A stretch of DNA of 64,000 nt from Halothiobacillus sp. (GTDB lineage Bacteria; Pseudomonadota; Gammaproteobacteria; Halothiobacillales; Halothiobacillaceae): NCBI GenBank assembly GCA_024636015.1, contig JAGXHU010000034.1:1-64000 (forward strand), read 5' to 3'. This document shows, piece by piece, positions 8,435 to 16,750 of this stretch. Each line of letters begins with the position of its first letter. Position 1 is the first letter of the stretch. A program made the position numbers and the translations under genes. Under the pieces are notes generated by a model. That model was not told the origin of the DNA. It worked only from the letters and a program-made list of their open reading frames with translations, and did no database searches.

Positions 8435-9991
8435 ATGGGGACTTCGATCTTATCGGTCTACTCGCTCAATCAACTGGCCAAACAAACCTTGGAGGCGAGT
8501 CTGAGTGGCGTTCAGGTGGCCGGGGAAATCCGCTCCCTGACCCGTGCGGCTTCAGGGCATATGTATTTCACGCTCAAGGACGAACAGGCCGAGGTGCGTT
8601 GCGCGCTGTTTCGTGGCCAGGCTCAGCGGATTCGTGCGGTATTTGAGAATGGCGATGCCGTGGTGGTGTTGGGTTCGGTGTCGCTCTACGCGCCCCGAGG
8701 CGATTACCAGCTGATCGTGCAGGGTGTGGAATTGGCCGGGGACGGCCGTCTGGCCGCCCTGTTCGAGGCTTTGAAGAGGAAACTGCTGGCTGAGGGGTTG
8801 TTCGATGCGGCCCGCAAGCGCCCCTTGCCCGCGACGCCCCGCCGGATCGGGGTGATTTCCTCGCCGGTTGGCGCAGCCCTGCACGATGTCGTGTCGGTGC
8901 TGGCCCGTCGCTGGCCCTTGGCGGCGGTCACGCTGTTTCCCGTCGCGGTTCAGGGTGATGCGGCAGCGAGCGAGTTGACTGCTGCCGTCTCGTCGATTCG
9001 GGCCGAGCAGGGCTTGGATGTGATCCTGATCGTGCGGGGCGGCGGTTCCATGAGCGATCTCTGGGCCTTCAACGATGAGGCCTTGGCGCGGGCCATCGCG
9101 GCGTGTCCCGTGCCGGTAATTTCCGGTGTGGGCCATGAGGTCGATTTCACCATCTGCGATTTCGTGGCCGACGTGCGTGCCGCCACCCCGACGGCGGCGG
9201 CAGAACTGGCCACGGCGCACACGGTGGCGGAGTGGTCGCAGCGCAGTCGTCTGTTGCACCTGAGCCTGAGCCAGATCATGACCCGTCGACTGAATGATCT
9301 GGGCCAGCAGCTCGATCGCCTGACGGCGCGGCTGCAGACTGAAGCGCGGCGTTTTGAGGCGGAAAACAATCGACGGGTTTCGTTGGAACTGCGTTTGCAG
9401 CGGGCATTGCGTCAGGGGTGGCAAGCTCGGCATCAGGCTTGGCGCCATCTGTTGGCGCGCCTGGTACGGGTTAGTCCGGTGCGTTGGCTGCGCGACAACC
9501 AAGGTCGGGCAGAGCGAATCGCCTGGCGGTTGCAGCGCGCGACTCTGACCGTTTCTTCGGCAAGAGCGCAGCATCTGCAGGCCCTGCAGATGCGCATGGG
9601 GCAGGCCTTCGATCACCGCATGCAGGATCGGCAGACACATCGGCTACGGTTGCAGGATGGATTACGTGCCCGCACGGTTTTGCTACCGCTGGCTCGGCAG
9701 CGCCAGTCACTGGCCGCGCTGAGGCTGCGCCTCGACCATGCGGGGCACTTGCGCTGGCAACGTGCGAACGATCAATGGCGGCAGGTGGGCGATCTGTTGT
9801 CAGCTTTGAACCCTCAGCGAATTCTCGAGCGCGGGTACGTGCTGGTGGATAGCGAAGCGGGGCTGGTGATGCGTGCCGACCGCCTCAATGCGGTGCTGGC
9901 CGCATCCGATCAGGCACACCCACTGACCTTGCGTTTTGCTGACGGCCCCGTCCACATCCGAGCAAAGCCCGACGCTGCTATCGAGTCCTGA
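8435..9991 (+). CDS. xseA: Exodeoxyribonuclease VII large subunit
   Basis: A 518-residue catalytic subunit of exonuclease VII, which degrades single-stranded DNA from both ends to oligonucleotides. An N-terminal OB-fold (about residues 15-100, with VQVAGEIRSLTRAASGHMYF) precedes the conserved nuclease core, including PRRIGVISSPVGAALHD, VRGGGSMSDLWAFNDE and GVGHEVDFTICDFVADVRA (about 231-250). A long Arg/Gln-rich helical region follows, as expected for the coiled-coil arm. The protein is longer than E. coli XseA (456). The ATG at 8435 fits homologues; an upstream extension to 8276 would overlap arsB. The stop TGA directly abuts the stop of the next, convergent gene. The small subunit gene xseB is not in the window. 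Confidence 0.93.
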   Translation: MGTSILSVYSLNQLAKQTLEASLSGVQVAGEIRSLTRAASGHMYFTLKDEQAEVRCALFRGQAQRIRAVFENGDAVVVLGSVSLYAPRGDYQLIVQGVELAGDGRLAALFEALKRKLLAEGLFDAARKRPLPATPRRIGVISSPVGAALHDVVSVLARRWPLAAVTLFPVAVQGDAAASELTAAVSSIRAEQGLDVILIVRGGGSMSDLWAFNDEALARAIAACPVPVISGVGHEVDFTICDFVADVRAATPTAAAELATAHTVAEWSQRSRLLHLSLSQIMTRRLNDLGQQLDRLTARLQTEARRFEAENNRRVSLELRLQRALRQGWQARHQAWRHLLARLVRVSPVRWLRDNQGRAERIAWRLQRATLTVSSARAQHLQALQMRMGQAFDHRMQDRQTHRLRLQDGLRARTVLLPLARQRQSLAALRLRLDHAGHLRWQRANDQWRQVGDLLSALNPQRILERGYVLVDSEAGLVMRADRLNAVLAASDQAHPLTLRFADGPVHIRAKPDAAIES

Positions 9992-10372
9992 TCAGCTTAT
10001 TCCTTCATCCCGGGGATTGTCTTTCCTGGCGTTTTCTTCTGACGTGCGGTGTTGATGCTGGCGGGCGGTCCGGAGCACTTCTTCGTGCTTGCCGCTGACG
10101 TATAGGGCATAGCTAAGAACTTCGGCCACCGCACGAAACAAGGCTTCGGGAATGTGTTCACCGAGATCGAGCTGACTGAGCGCCTGAGCGAGTGCCGGGT
10201 CTTCCCTCAGGGGAATGTCGGCATTCTGCGCCCGGTCGATGATCTGTGCGGCGACCAGACCCTGGCCGGAGGCAACAACCTGCGGCAGATCATTCCCGTC
10301 ATATTTCAGGGCGATTGCCCGGGTCTTGTTTGGTGCCCCAGGTTTTGGCGGGGTACGCCGGGATGAGCTCAT
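9992..10372 (-). CDS. Stand-alone FlhB C-terminal (cytoplasmic) domain protein
   Basis: A 126-residue soluble protein that matches only the cytoplasmic autocleavage domain of FlhB/YscU export-switch proteins. The aligned part is AIALKYDGNDLPQVVASGQG through IPEALFRAVAEVLSYALYV. In FlhB that segment directly follows the NPTHY cleavage site; here the site is replaced by APNKTR, so the protein resembles the fragment left after cleavage. It has no membrane segments. The ATG at 10372 overlaps the TGA of the FliK-like gene (ATGA), so the two are translationally coupled. A role in switching flagellar export substrate is inferred; homologous small proteins are known beside FliK-like genes, but this one's function is not established. 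Confidence 0.8.
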   Translation of the reverse strand: MSSSRRTPPKPGAPNKTRAIALKYDGNDLPQVVASGQGLVAAQIIDRAQNADIPLREDPALAQALSQLDLGEHIPEALFRAVAEVLSYALYVSGKHEEVLRTARQHQHRTSEENARKDNPRDEGIS

Positions 10373-11610
10373 ACGCGCCAACTATATTGTGATGAACCAT
10401 CCGGTTTCGTTGGTTCGGGGGTCAGCCGTGCCAGCACTGCGTTTGGCGGCGGACCGGGATACACCGTCAATTCCATCGGGTTCAGATTGGCCAGACGCAG
10501 ATGCGCAGCCAGCTGATCCAGCGACTGGTTCAACTGCTGACGACTATCGGGCTCATCGGCGTACAGCCGAACGGCCAGGTCGGTTGTTTTCAGATGAAGA
10601 CTGCCGTGCAACGGTCCTAGTCCGGGCAAATCGATCGAGAAATCAAGCTGCCAGCCTGCGGCATCGCCCGACTGGGTGACTTCTTCTTCCTCCTGGCTGA
10701 CCGTGAGCCGGAACCGTTGCGGCTGTTCCGCCACCACGACCGGCACATCAATCAGCCAGCTGGGCTGCCCCTGAACCTGTTGCAGCGCCGTGCGCAGCTG
10801 GCTGACGTCCATGCGATTCACCCACTCCGAGAGCTGGCTGAGTACCTGAGACTGATGGGTGGGTGCCGGGGTTGATCGGGCGTCCGTCGCTGGGGCCGAT
10901 TGTGTCGTCAGCCCGGATTTGATGACCTGGGCAGCCAGCTTGAGCTGGGTTTTCAGATCGCTAGCAGCCACTTGCCCACCCACAGGGCGCATGATTTGTT
11001 CCGGCAGGCTGAGTGTCGTCACCAGTTTGGTGAGCGTGCTTGCCATGATGGCCGGTACCGGGGGTACATCGAGTTTCGGCAGGGCTGTGCGAACGGCAGC
11101 CGGTAGGGCGCTCAGCAACAGGGTAGCGTTCTTGGCGATCACCATCCCGGCCGTCAGATTGGCCTGCTGGCTGGTTTGTGTTTGGCCCGCTGAGGTTGTC
11201 GTTTGAGGCGAGGATGTTGTCATCATTCGGGATGCCGTCATCGCGGCGGACGTCCCTGACTGAAGGATGTTGGAACCTTGAGCGGGCTGATTGGTGCGCT
11301 GGAACAGGAGCATCAGTAGACGGTTCTGGGTATCCTGCGTGGGCTTTGAGCCAATGGATGTTGGGCCTTCGGTCACGGGCTGGAGAATCACCGGTGGGCC
11401 GAGATCACGCACGGCTAATTTGAGCGCCATACCGGCCTGGAGTGGCAGACGGGTTTGTACGGAAAGCTGCCCGCCCGCCAGTGACAGTAAGGCTTCGCCA
11501 TTGGCATTGCTACTTCGCAGGACGATAGCCGCCAGCACCTGTCCCTGCTTGAGCGGTACGCCGCGCAGTTCGGTGGTGGTGCTGGAAATGATCGGGCTTT
11601 CGACCTTCAT
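10369..11610 (-). CDS. FliK-like flagellar hook-length control protein (second copy)
   Basis: A protein of about 413 residues with a low-complexity N-terminal and middle part (Gln/Thr/Ser-rich, for example QTTTSAGQTQTSQQ) and a C-terminal domain like the FliK hook-length domain. That domain includes GWQLDFSIDLPGLGPLHGSLHLK and LAAHLRLANLNPMELTVYPG. FliK measures hook length and triggers FlhB to change export substrate. A conventional fliK lies at 19565-20965, so this is a paralogue. The ATG at 11610 is chosen; a TTG at 11679 could add 23 residues, but its ribosome site is too close. It overlaps the FlhB-domain gene by four bases and is divergent from fleQ. Confidence 0.75.
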   Translation of the reverse strand: MKVESPIISSTTTELRGVPLKQGQVLAAIVLRSSNANGEALLSLAGGQLSVQTRLPLQAGMALKLAVRDLGPPVILQPVTEGPTSIGSKPTQDTQNRLLMLLFQRTNQPAQGSNILQSGTSAAMTASRMMTTSSPQTTTSAGQTQTSQQANLTAGMVIAKNATLLLSALPAAVRTALPKLDVPPVPAIMASTLTKLVTTLSLPEQIMRPVGGQVAASDLKTQLKLAAQVIKSGLTTQSAPATDARSTPAPTHQSQVLSQLSEWVNRMDVSQLRTALQQVQGQPSWLIDVPVVVAEQPQRFRLTVSQEEEEVTQSGDAAGWQLDFSIDLPGLGPLHGSLHLKTTDLAVRLYADEPDSRQQLNQSLDQLAAHLRLANLNPMELTVYPGPPPNAVLARLTPEPTKPDGSSQYSWRV

Positions 11611-11927
11611 GGGATGCCGGGTACCTGGGGAAGTGTCAAAGTGGTGGCGCTGTAGGGCGCCGCTGATTAACGTGCTCAAAAACCTGTTTTAGTCTCGATG
11701 GCGTGAATCAGAGGCGCCATGGGGATAGCGCATTCATGCGGGTTTATCTCGCTCAAGTCAAGCCTCGATGGGTGTTTGGCGCACAATTGCCGGCTACATT
11801 GGCCGTCTGACAAAATTTTGACAGAGCAGGCCCGCCCGGTTAGGGTTCAGACGTGAGCCGCCTCTTGATAGGGAGGCCAGTCTGTTTTTGACCCCATGCA
11901 GAATGCCTGCCCAGGAAAAGTTCAGTT
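11611..11927. other. Divergent intergenic region between the FliK-like gene and fleQ
   Basis: About 317 bases lie between the two divergent start codons with no convincing gene. The right half holds a palindromic segment and a possible sigma-70 promoter for fleQ, both listed separately. A sigma-54-like string (TTGGCGCACAATTGC) near 11777 has the GG-to-GC spacing one base too short. Confidence 0.6.
11818..11846 (+). promoter_or_regulatory. Possible sigma-70 promoter of fleQ
   Basis: A perfect -35 hexamer TTGACA (11818-11823) is followed after 17 bases by TAGGGT (11841-11846), a weak -10. The -35 overlaps the right half of the palindrome CAAAATTTTG. The transcript would carry a leader of about 75 bases before the fleQ ATG. 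Confidence 0.4.
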
Positions 11928-13460
11928 ATGTCGGATCATCAACCTAGCGCCTTGATTGCAGCACCCCCGGAGGTCGAAGCGGCCTTGCGCCAATGGCTGG
12001 CCTTGCTGGGCATTGATGGGATCCCCCGTCCGGATGCCGGTGTGCCGCCGCAATCGGATCATCTGATCGGCGGGTTCTGTTATGGCGATCACTGTGCCGA
12101 CTGCCTGCAAGGCGCGCGGCAGCTGCCCTGGGTGGCGCTCGACCCCGAACCCGGCCGCTGGCTCGCCGAGGAACATACGCCGTTCGCTGCCCTTTCCTGG
12201 CCCTGTACCTTGTCGTCATTGCAAGGCGTGACTGGCCGGTTGTTGAGTCGCTGGCGGGGTGAGCAACTGGTGGCGGCGGGACGAGGTTTGGTCGGGCAGA
12301 GCTCGCCCATGCGCCAGCTTCGGGCCGAGATTGAGCAGGTGGCGCCGAGCGAGGCCACGGTGCTGATTCTGGGCGAATCCGGCACCGGCAAGGAAGTGGT
12401 GGCCCGCTTGATTCACCGCCTTTCGAATCGTGCCAGCAAACCCTTCATTCCCATCAATTGTGGTGCCATTCCAGCCGAATTGCTGGAGTCGGAACTGTTC
12501 GGCCATGAAAAAGGGGCATTTACGGGGGCGATTAGCGCTCGAGCCGGTCGATTCGAGCTGGCCGAAGGTGGGACTCTGTTCCTGGACGAGATCGGCGATA
12601 TGCCGCTGCCGATGCAGGTAAAGATCCTGCGGGTATTGCAGGAACGCACCTTCGAACGGGTGGGCGGCCGCCAGACCATGACGGCCGATGTTCGGATCAT
12701 CGCCGCCACGCACCGGAATTTGGAAGCCCATATCGAGGTGGGTAGTTTCCGTCAGGACTTGTACTACCGGCTGAATGTTTTTCCGCTGGAAACGCTGCCG
12801 CTCCGGGCATTGCGCACGGATATCCCGTTGATTATCGAAGCATTGGCGCGCCGATTCTCAGCCGACGGGCGATCGGTTGGTCATCTCACCGATCGGGCAC
12901 TGGCGGCGCTGGCCGCATTGCCGTGGCCTGGTAATGTGCGTGAACTGGGTAATGTCGTCGAGCGACTGGGGATTCTGTATCCCGGTCAATCCGTGGATCT
13001 GGCGCAATTGCCGGAGAAATTGCTGAATCTGTTGCCAGCCGAGTGGCAGGCTGAGCGGGAAGCTGCGCATGAAGCGATACCTGATGCGGTGGTTGCGCCC
13101 GAGTCCGCGACGCCACCCATTCGGACAGAGGCCGTGGACGCCACGAGTGCGGACCCAGACCCCCGCCAGATTTTCGCCATGGGCCGGGTACAAACGCCGA
13201 TGTTATCCGGCGAGCAGCGGGTGTTACCGACCGATACGCAAACCCTGGCACAATTTGTCGTCGATTTGCCGGAAAGCGGTTTTGATCTCAAGAGTCAGCT
13301 GGAGGCGATCGAGCAGGCCTGGCTCGATGCCGCGCTGAATCAGAGTGATGGGGTTGTCGCTCAAGCGGCCAGGTTGCTTGGTATTCGACGAACCACCCTG
13401 GTCGAAAAACTCCGCAAGTATCAGATGTCCTTCCGATCGGGTGCTCAGGAAGAAGCGTAG
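11928..13460 (+). CDS. fleQ: Sigma-54-dependent flagellar master regulator FleQ/FlrA
   Basis: A 510-residue enhancer-binding protein that activates flagellar promoters with RpoN. The AAA+ domain shows Walker A GESGTGKE (about 149-156), the sigma-54 contact loop GAFTGA (about 196-201) and Walker [13 protein letters not shown]. It ends in a Fis-type helix-turn-helix ([19 protein letters not shown]). The central domain is close to Pseudomonas FleQ. The N-terminal domain, which replaces a receiver domain in FleQ, is divergent and carries C51, C56 and C59 in [10 protein letters not shown], which may bind metal. The linker before the helix-turn-helix is long. It lies directly before fliE, whose promoter it probably activates; no fleS or fleR genes lie between. 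Confidence 0.9.
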   Translation: MSDHQPSALIAAPPEVEAALRQWLALLGIDGIPRPDAGVPPQSDHLIGGFCYGDHCADCLQGARQLPWVALDPEPGRWLAEEHTPFAALSWPCTLSSLQGVTGRLLSRWRGEQLVAAGRGLVGQSSPMRQLRAEIEQVAPSEATVLILGESGTGKEVVARLIHRLSNRASKPFIPINCGAIPAELLESELFGHEKGAFTGAISARAGRFELAEGGTLFLDEIGDMPLPMQVKILRVLQERTFERVGGRQTMTADVRIIAATHRNLEAHIEVGSFRQDLYYRLNVFPLETLPLRALRTDIPLIIEALARRFSADGRSVGHLTDRALAALAALPWPGNVRELGNVVERLGILYPGQSVDLAQLPEKLLNLLPAEWQAEREAAHEAIPDAVVAPESATPPIRTEAVDATSADPDPRQIFAMGRVQTPMLSGEQRVLPTDTQTLAQFVVDLPESGFDLKSQLEAIEQAWLDAALNQSDGVVAQAARLLGIRRTTLVEKLRKYQMSFRSGAQEEA

Positions 13461-13481
13461 ATTACGCACCACTACGGTTTG

Positions 13482-13498
13482 TTGGCACAAACCATGCA
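13482..13498 (+). promoter_or_regulatory. Sigma-54 promoter of the fliE operon
   Basis: TTGGCACAAACCATGCA has the invariant GG (13484-13485) and GC (13496-13497) exactly ten bases apart, and it matches TTGGCAC and TGCA of the RpoN consensus. Transcription would start near 13509, about 58 bases before fliE. The upstream neighbour is the RpoN activator FleQ itself. Confidence 0.8.
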
Positions 13499-13566
13499 TA
13501 ACTGTTTCTCACAACGTTCGCTCCGGTTTCGATCCATGGAATCCGGGCTGGCAAGGAGAAACGGAA

Positions 13567-13899
13567 ATGAGCAGTTCGATGTCGGTGGATCAGATTCTTT
13601 CGCAGATGCGGGTCATGCGGGCCGAAGCCCAGCAGCGTCTGTCCGCGCCGGCTCCGGTGGCACCGCCAGCGGGCGGGGATTCCTTTTCTACCCTCCTGTC
13701 GCAGGCCGTCGGCAAGGTCAACGAGTTGCAGCAAACCTCGGGGAGTTTGAAAACCCGATTCGAGCTGGGCGATCCCAATGTGGACCTTACTCAAGTCATG
13801 CTTGCCGCGCAAAAGGCGTCCCTCGGCTTTAACGCCACCCTGCAGGTACGTAACCGCCTGGTGCAGGCTTACCAGGACGTCATGAACATGCCGATCTAG
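13567..13899 (+). CDS. fliE: Flagellar MS-ring/rod adapter FliE
   Basis: A 110-residue protein joining the MS ring to the rod and acting as an early export substrate. The C-terminal half carries the family signature (FELGDPNVDLTQVMLAAQKASLGFNA and LVQAYQDVMNMPI). The ATG at 13567 follows AAGGAGA at 13552-13558. It is the first gene of the operon fliE-F-G-H-I-J-K, downstream of the sigma-54 promoter. Confidence 0.95.
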   Translation: MSSSMSVDQILSQMRVMRAEAQQRLSAPAPVAPPAGGDSFSTLLSQAVGKVNELQQTSGSLKTRFELGDPNVDLTQVMLAAQKASLGFNATLQVRNRLVQAYQDVMNMPI

Positions 13900-13928
13900 G
13901 CGTGAACAGACCTCATTGAGATAACATC

Positions 13929-15710
13929 ATGGCGCAAAATACACTTACTCCCAGTCCGATGAACCCAAATACCGGCATGGCTCCGATGGGCGGGACACCC
14001 CGCTGGATTCAGCAGCTGGATGGCTTTACCCAGTCCAACAGTTTTCGACAACTGCTGATTCTGATTGCCTTGGCGGCCGTTATTTCGTTTATGGTCGGGT
14101 TTTTTCTATGGGGCCAGAAGCCAACGCTGGTGCCTTTGTATACCAATATCAGTGCCAAGGAGTCCGCCTCGGTGGTGGATGCCTTGCGTGCGGCCAAAAA
14201 AACCTACCAGTTGAGCCCGGAAGGCGCGGTCCTGGTCGATCCCAGTCAACTGCCGGCCATTCGGATGCTGATGGCTTCCCAGGGGTTGCCCGTGGGTGAT
14301 TCTGTGGGCCTGGAGATGTTGAACAAGGATCAGTCGCTGGGCACCAGCCAGTTTGTGGAACAGGCGCGCTATCAACATGCCATCGAGATCGAGCTGGCGC
14401 GCTCGATCGAAACCATTCAGGGGGTACAGGCGGCCCGTGTTCATCTGGCGACCCCCAAGCAATCCGTGTTTGTGCGCGAACGCCAACTATCGACCGCCTC
14501 GGTGGTGCTCGATTTGTCTTCGGGGCAGTCACTGTCCTCCGAGCAGGTGCGGGCGATTGTGCATTTGGTTGCCTCCAGTGTGGCGGGACTGAAACCGGCC
14601 GATGTGAGTGTGATCGATCAACGAGGCGAGTTATTGAGTCAAAATTCCGACGATGCCAGCGGCATGGGGCTGACTGACAAGCAGTTCGCGTACCGTCAGC
14701 GCGTAGAGCGGGCGTACCAGCGCCAGATCGAATCCCTGTTGGCACCGATTGTCGGGGCCGATCGGGTTCGGGCACAGGTATCTGCGGATGTGGATTTTGC
14801 GCGCCAGGAAGGCACGAGCGAAACGTATGGCCCAAAAACCGGCGCGGTCCTGAGCGAGCAGACCCAAAATAACGTGCGTGCACTGGGTGATCAGGGCGTA
14901 GGTGGCGGTGTGCCGGGTGCCATGAGCAACCAGCCGCCGGGCGGTGGAACCGTGACACCTCCGACGAACGGGGGGTTGCAACCGCCGGGCAATCTGAACG
15001 TGCAGCAGTACCAGCAGATTATTCAGACGCCGGTCAGCACGCAGAAAAACGAAACGCGCAATTACAATGTCGACAAGGATATTCGGCATACGCAATACGC
15101 CAGTGGTGCGATTCAGAAGTTGAATGTGGCCGTTCTTCTGGATGAGAAAACCGTTAAGGCAGCTGATGGCACGATCAAGCAAGAACCCATGTCTGACGCG
15201 GAGATCGCCCGGATCAAGGAATTGGTTGCCCAGTCGGTTGGTCTTGATGAGAAGCGTGGCGATAAATTGACGCTGGCCAGTATCCCGTTTGTCGAGCAGA
15301 AAATCGAGAAGGTGTCGGTACCCCTATGGGAGCAAGCCTGGTTCATGCCGCTGCTGAAGAATGTGGGTATGGGTATTGTCATGCTGCTGGTCTTCCTGAT
15401 GGTCGTGCGTCCCCTGTTGAAAATGCTGGGAGAAAGACAACAGCCCGCCGGGGCCAAGGCAGCCTTGGCTGCGCCGGGAAACGACGATGAGGTGCACATG
15501 GATGAGCGGGAACAGGCATCCGTCGGCGGCGAGGGTACGCATCAGGCAGGAGCACTGGGCGTCGATGATCTGGACGATCTGGAAGGGGTGCCGCAGTTGG
15601 TGGGTGCGGCCAGTTATTCCGATAAACTGCGTCAGTTGAAGCAAAGCATTAATCAGGATCCCAAGGCCGTGGCCTCAGTGATCAAGCAGTGGACTCATTC
15701 GGAGAGCTAA
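13929..15710 (+). CDS. fliF: Flagellar MS-ring protein FliF
   Basis: A 593-residue inner-membrane protein that forms the MS ring of the basal body. The first membrane segment is at about residues 41-61 and the second at about 474-496. Between them is a large periplasmic region with ring-building motifs (ARVHLATPKQSVFVRE) and a Gly/Pro/Asn-rich insert (about residues 320-360). The C-terminal tail, ending VIKQWTHSES, would bind FliG. It lies 29 bases after fliE and two bases before the fliG start. Confidence 0.96.
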   Translation: MAQNTLTPSPMNPNTGMAPMGGTPRWIQQLDGFTQSNSFRQLLILIALAAVISFMVGFFLWGQKPTLVPLYTNISAKESASVVDALRAAKKTYQLSPEGAVLVDPSQLPAIRMLMASQGLPVGDSVGLEMLNKDQSLGTSQFVEQARYQHAIEIELARSIETIQGVQAARVHLATPKQSVFVRERQLSTASVVLDLSSGQSLSSEQVRAIVHLVASSVAGLKPADVSVIDQRGELLSQNSDDASGMGLTDKQFAYRQRVERAYQRQIESLLAPIVGADRVRAQVSADVDFARQEGTSETYGPKTGAVLSEQTQNNVRALGDQGVGGGVPGAMSNQPPGGGTVTPPTNGGLQPPGNLNVQQYQQIIQTPVSTQKNETRNYNVDKDIRHTQYASGAIQKLNVAVLLDEKTVKAADGTIKQEPMSDAEIARIKELVAQSVGLDEKRGDKLTLASIPFVEQKIEKVSVPLWEQAWFMPLLKNVGMGIVMLLVFLMVVRPLLKMLGERQQPAGAKAALAAPGNDDEVHMDEREQASVGGEGTHQAGALGVDDLDDLEGVPQLVGAASYSDKLRQLKQSINQDPKAVASVIKQWTHSES

Positions 15711-15712
15711 TC

Positions 15713-16750
15713 GTGGCCGAAGCAAATGCACCTGAAGTCAGTGGTAAGGATTTGATTGCGAGCCTCAAAGGCCCCGAGCGGGTAGCTATCCTGATGATGG
15801 CGCTTGGCGAAGAGTCGGCGGCACAGCTGTTCAGTCAACTCGATCCGCGCGAGGTACAGAAAATCGGCCAGGCCATGGCGGTGCTGCCGAACGTCACGCG
15901 GTCGCAAATTCAGGCCGTTCTGGATCAGTTCGTTCTGGATATTGGGGATCAGACCGGGTTGGCGCTTGGTACCACCGACTACATCCGCAACGTACTGACC
16001 CGGGCGCTGGGCGAAGACAAGGCAGCGGGGCTGCTCGAACGCATCAGTTCAACCGGCAACCGACGCAATCTGGAGTTTTTGAAATGGATGGACTCCCGTT
16101 CCATCGCCGAGATCATTCGTTACGAACACCCGCAAATCATCGCGATCGTATTGTCGCATCTGGAGAGTGACCAGGGTGCTAATATCCTCCAGATGCTGCC
16201 GGAAAACATGCGTGCCGACATCATGCTGCGCATCGCGCATTTGGATGGCGTATCGCCGCAGGCCCTGCTGGAGCTCGATGACATCATGGAGCGTCAAGCT
16301 TCCGGCGCTTCCGGCGGAAAATCCTCGAAGGTCGGGGGGGTCAAGATCGCGGCCGGCATCATGAACTTCCTGGAAAGCAACGTCGAAGAAACCGTGATGG
16401 GTGCAATCAAGTCCAACGATGCGGATCTGGGCGGAAAAATCGAGGATCTGATGTTCGTGTTCGGCAACCTGATCGACGTGGACGACCGTGGAATACAGAC
16501 GATTCTGCGCGAGGTGCCGTCGGACCGACTCTTGCTGGCGATGAAAGGGGCGGACCCCGATCTCAAGGAGAAATTCTTCAAGAACATGTCGAAGCGAGCA
16601 TCGGAAATGATGCGCGACGATCTCGAATCGCTTGGTCCGACCCGTCTGTCCGACGTCGAAGGCGCGCAGAAGGAAATTCTGCAAGCGGCCCGCAAACTCG
16701 CCGAAGAAGGCAAGTTAACCTTGGGAGGCAGCGGTGAGCAGTTCGTCTGA
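15713..16750 (+). CDS. fliG: Flagellar motor switch protein FliG
   Basis: A 345-residue cytoplasmic rotor protein that binds FliF and FliM and receives torque from the stator. It contains the EHPQ motif (about residues 139-142) and the C-terminal torque helix with RGIQTILREVPSDRLLLAMKG. The start is GTG at 15713 (MAEANAPEV), with GGAGAG six bases before it and only two bases after the fliF stop. Its 3' end overlaps the start of fliH by 17 bases. Confidence 0.96.
   Translation: MAEANAPEVSGKDLIASLKGPERVAILMMALGEESAAQLFSQLDPREVQKIGQAMAVLPNVTRSQIQAVLDQFVLDIGDQTGLALGTTDYIRNVLTRALGEDKAAGLLERISSTGNRRNLEFLKWMDSRSIAEIIRYEHPQIIAIVLSHLESDQGANILQMLPENMRADIMLRIAHLDGVSPQALLELDDIMERQASGASGGKSSKVGGVKIAAGIMNFLESNVEETVMGAIKSNDADLGGKIEDLMFVFGNLIDVDDRGIQTILREVPSDRLLLAMKGADPDLKEKFFKNMSKRASEMMRDDLESLGPTRLSDVEGAQKEILQAARKLAEEGKLTLGGSGEQFV

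Noticed and set aside
11776-11792. Sigma-54-like string TTGGCGCACAATTGC upstream of fleQ
   Set aside because: The GG and GC are nine bases apart instead of the required ten.
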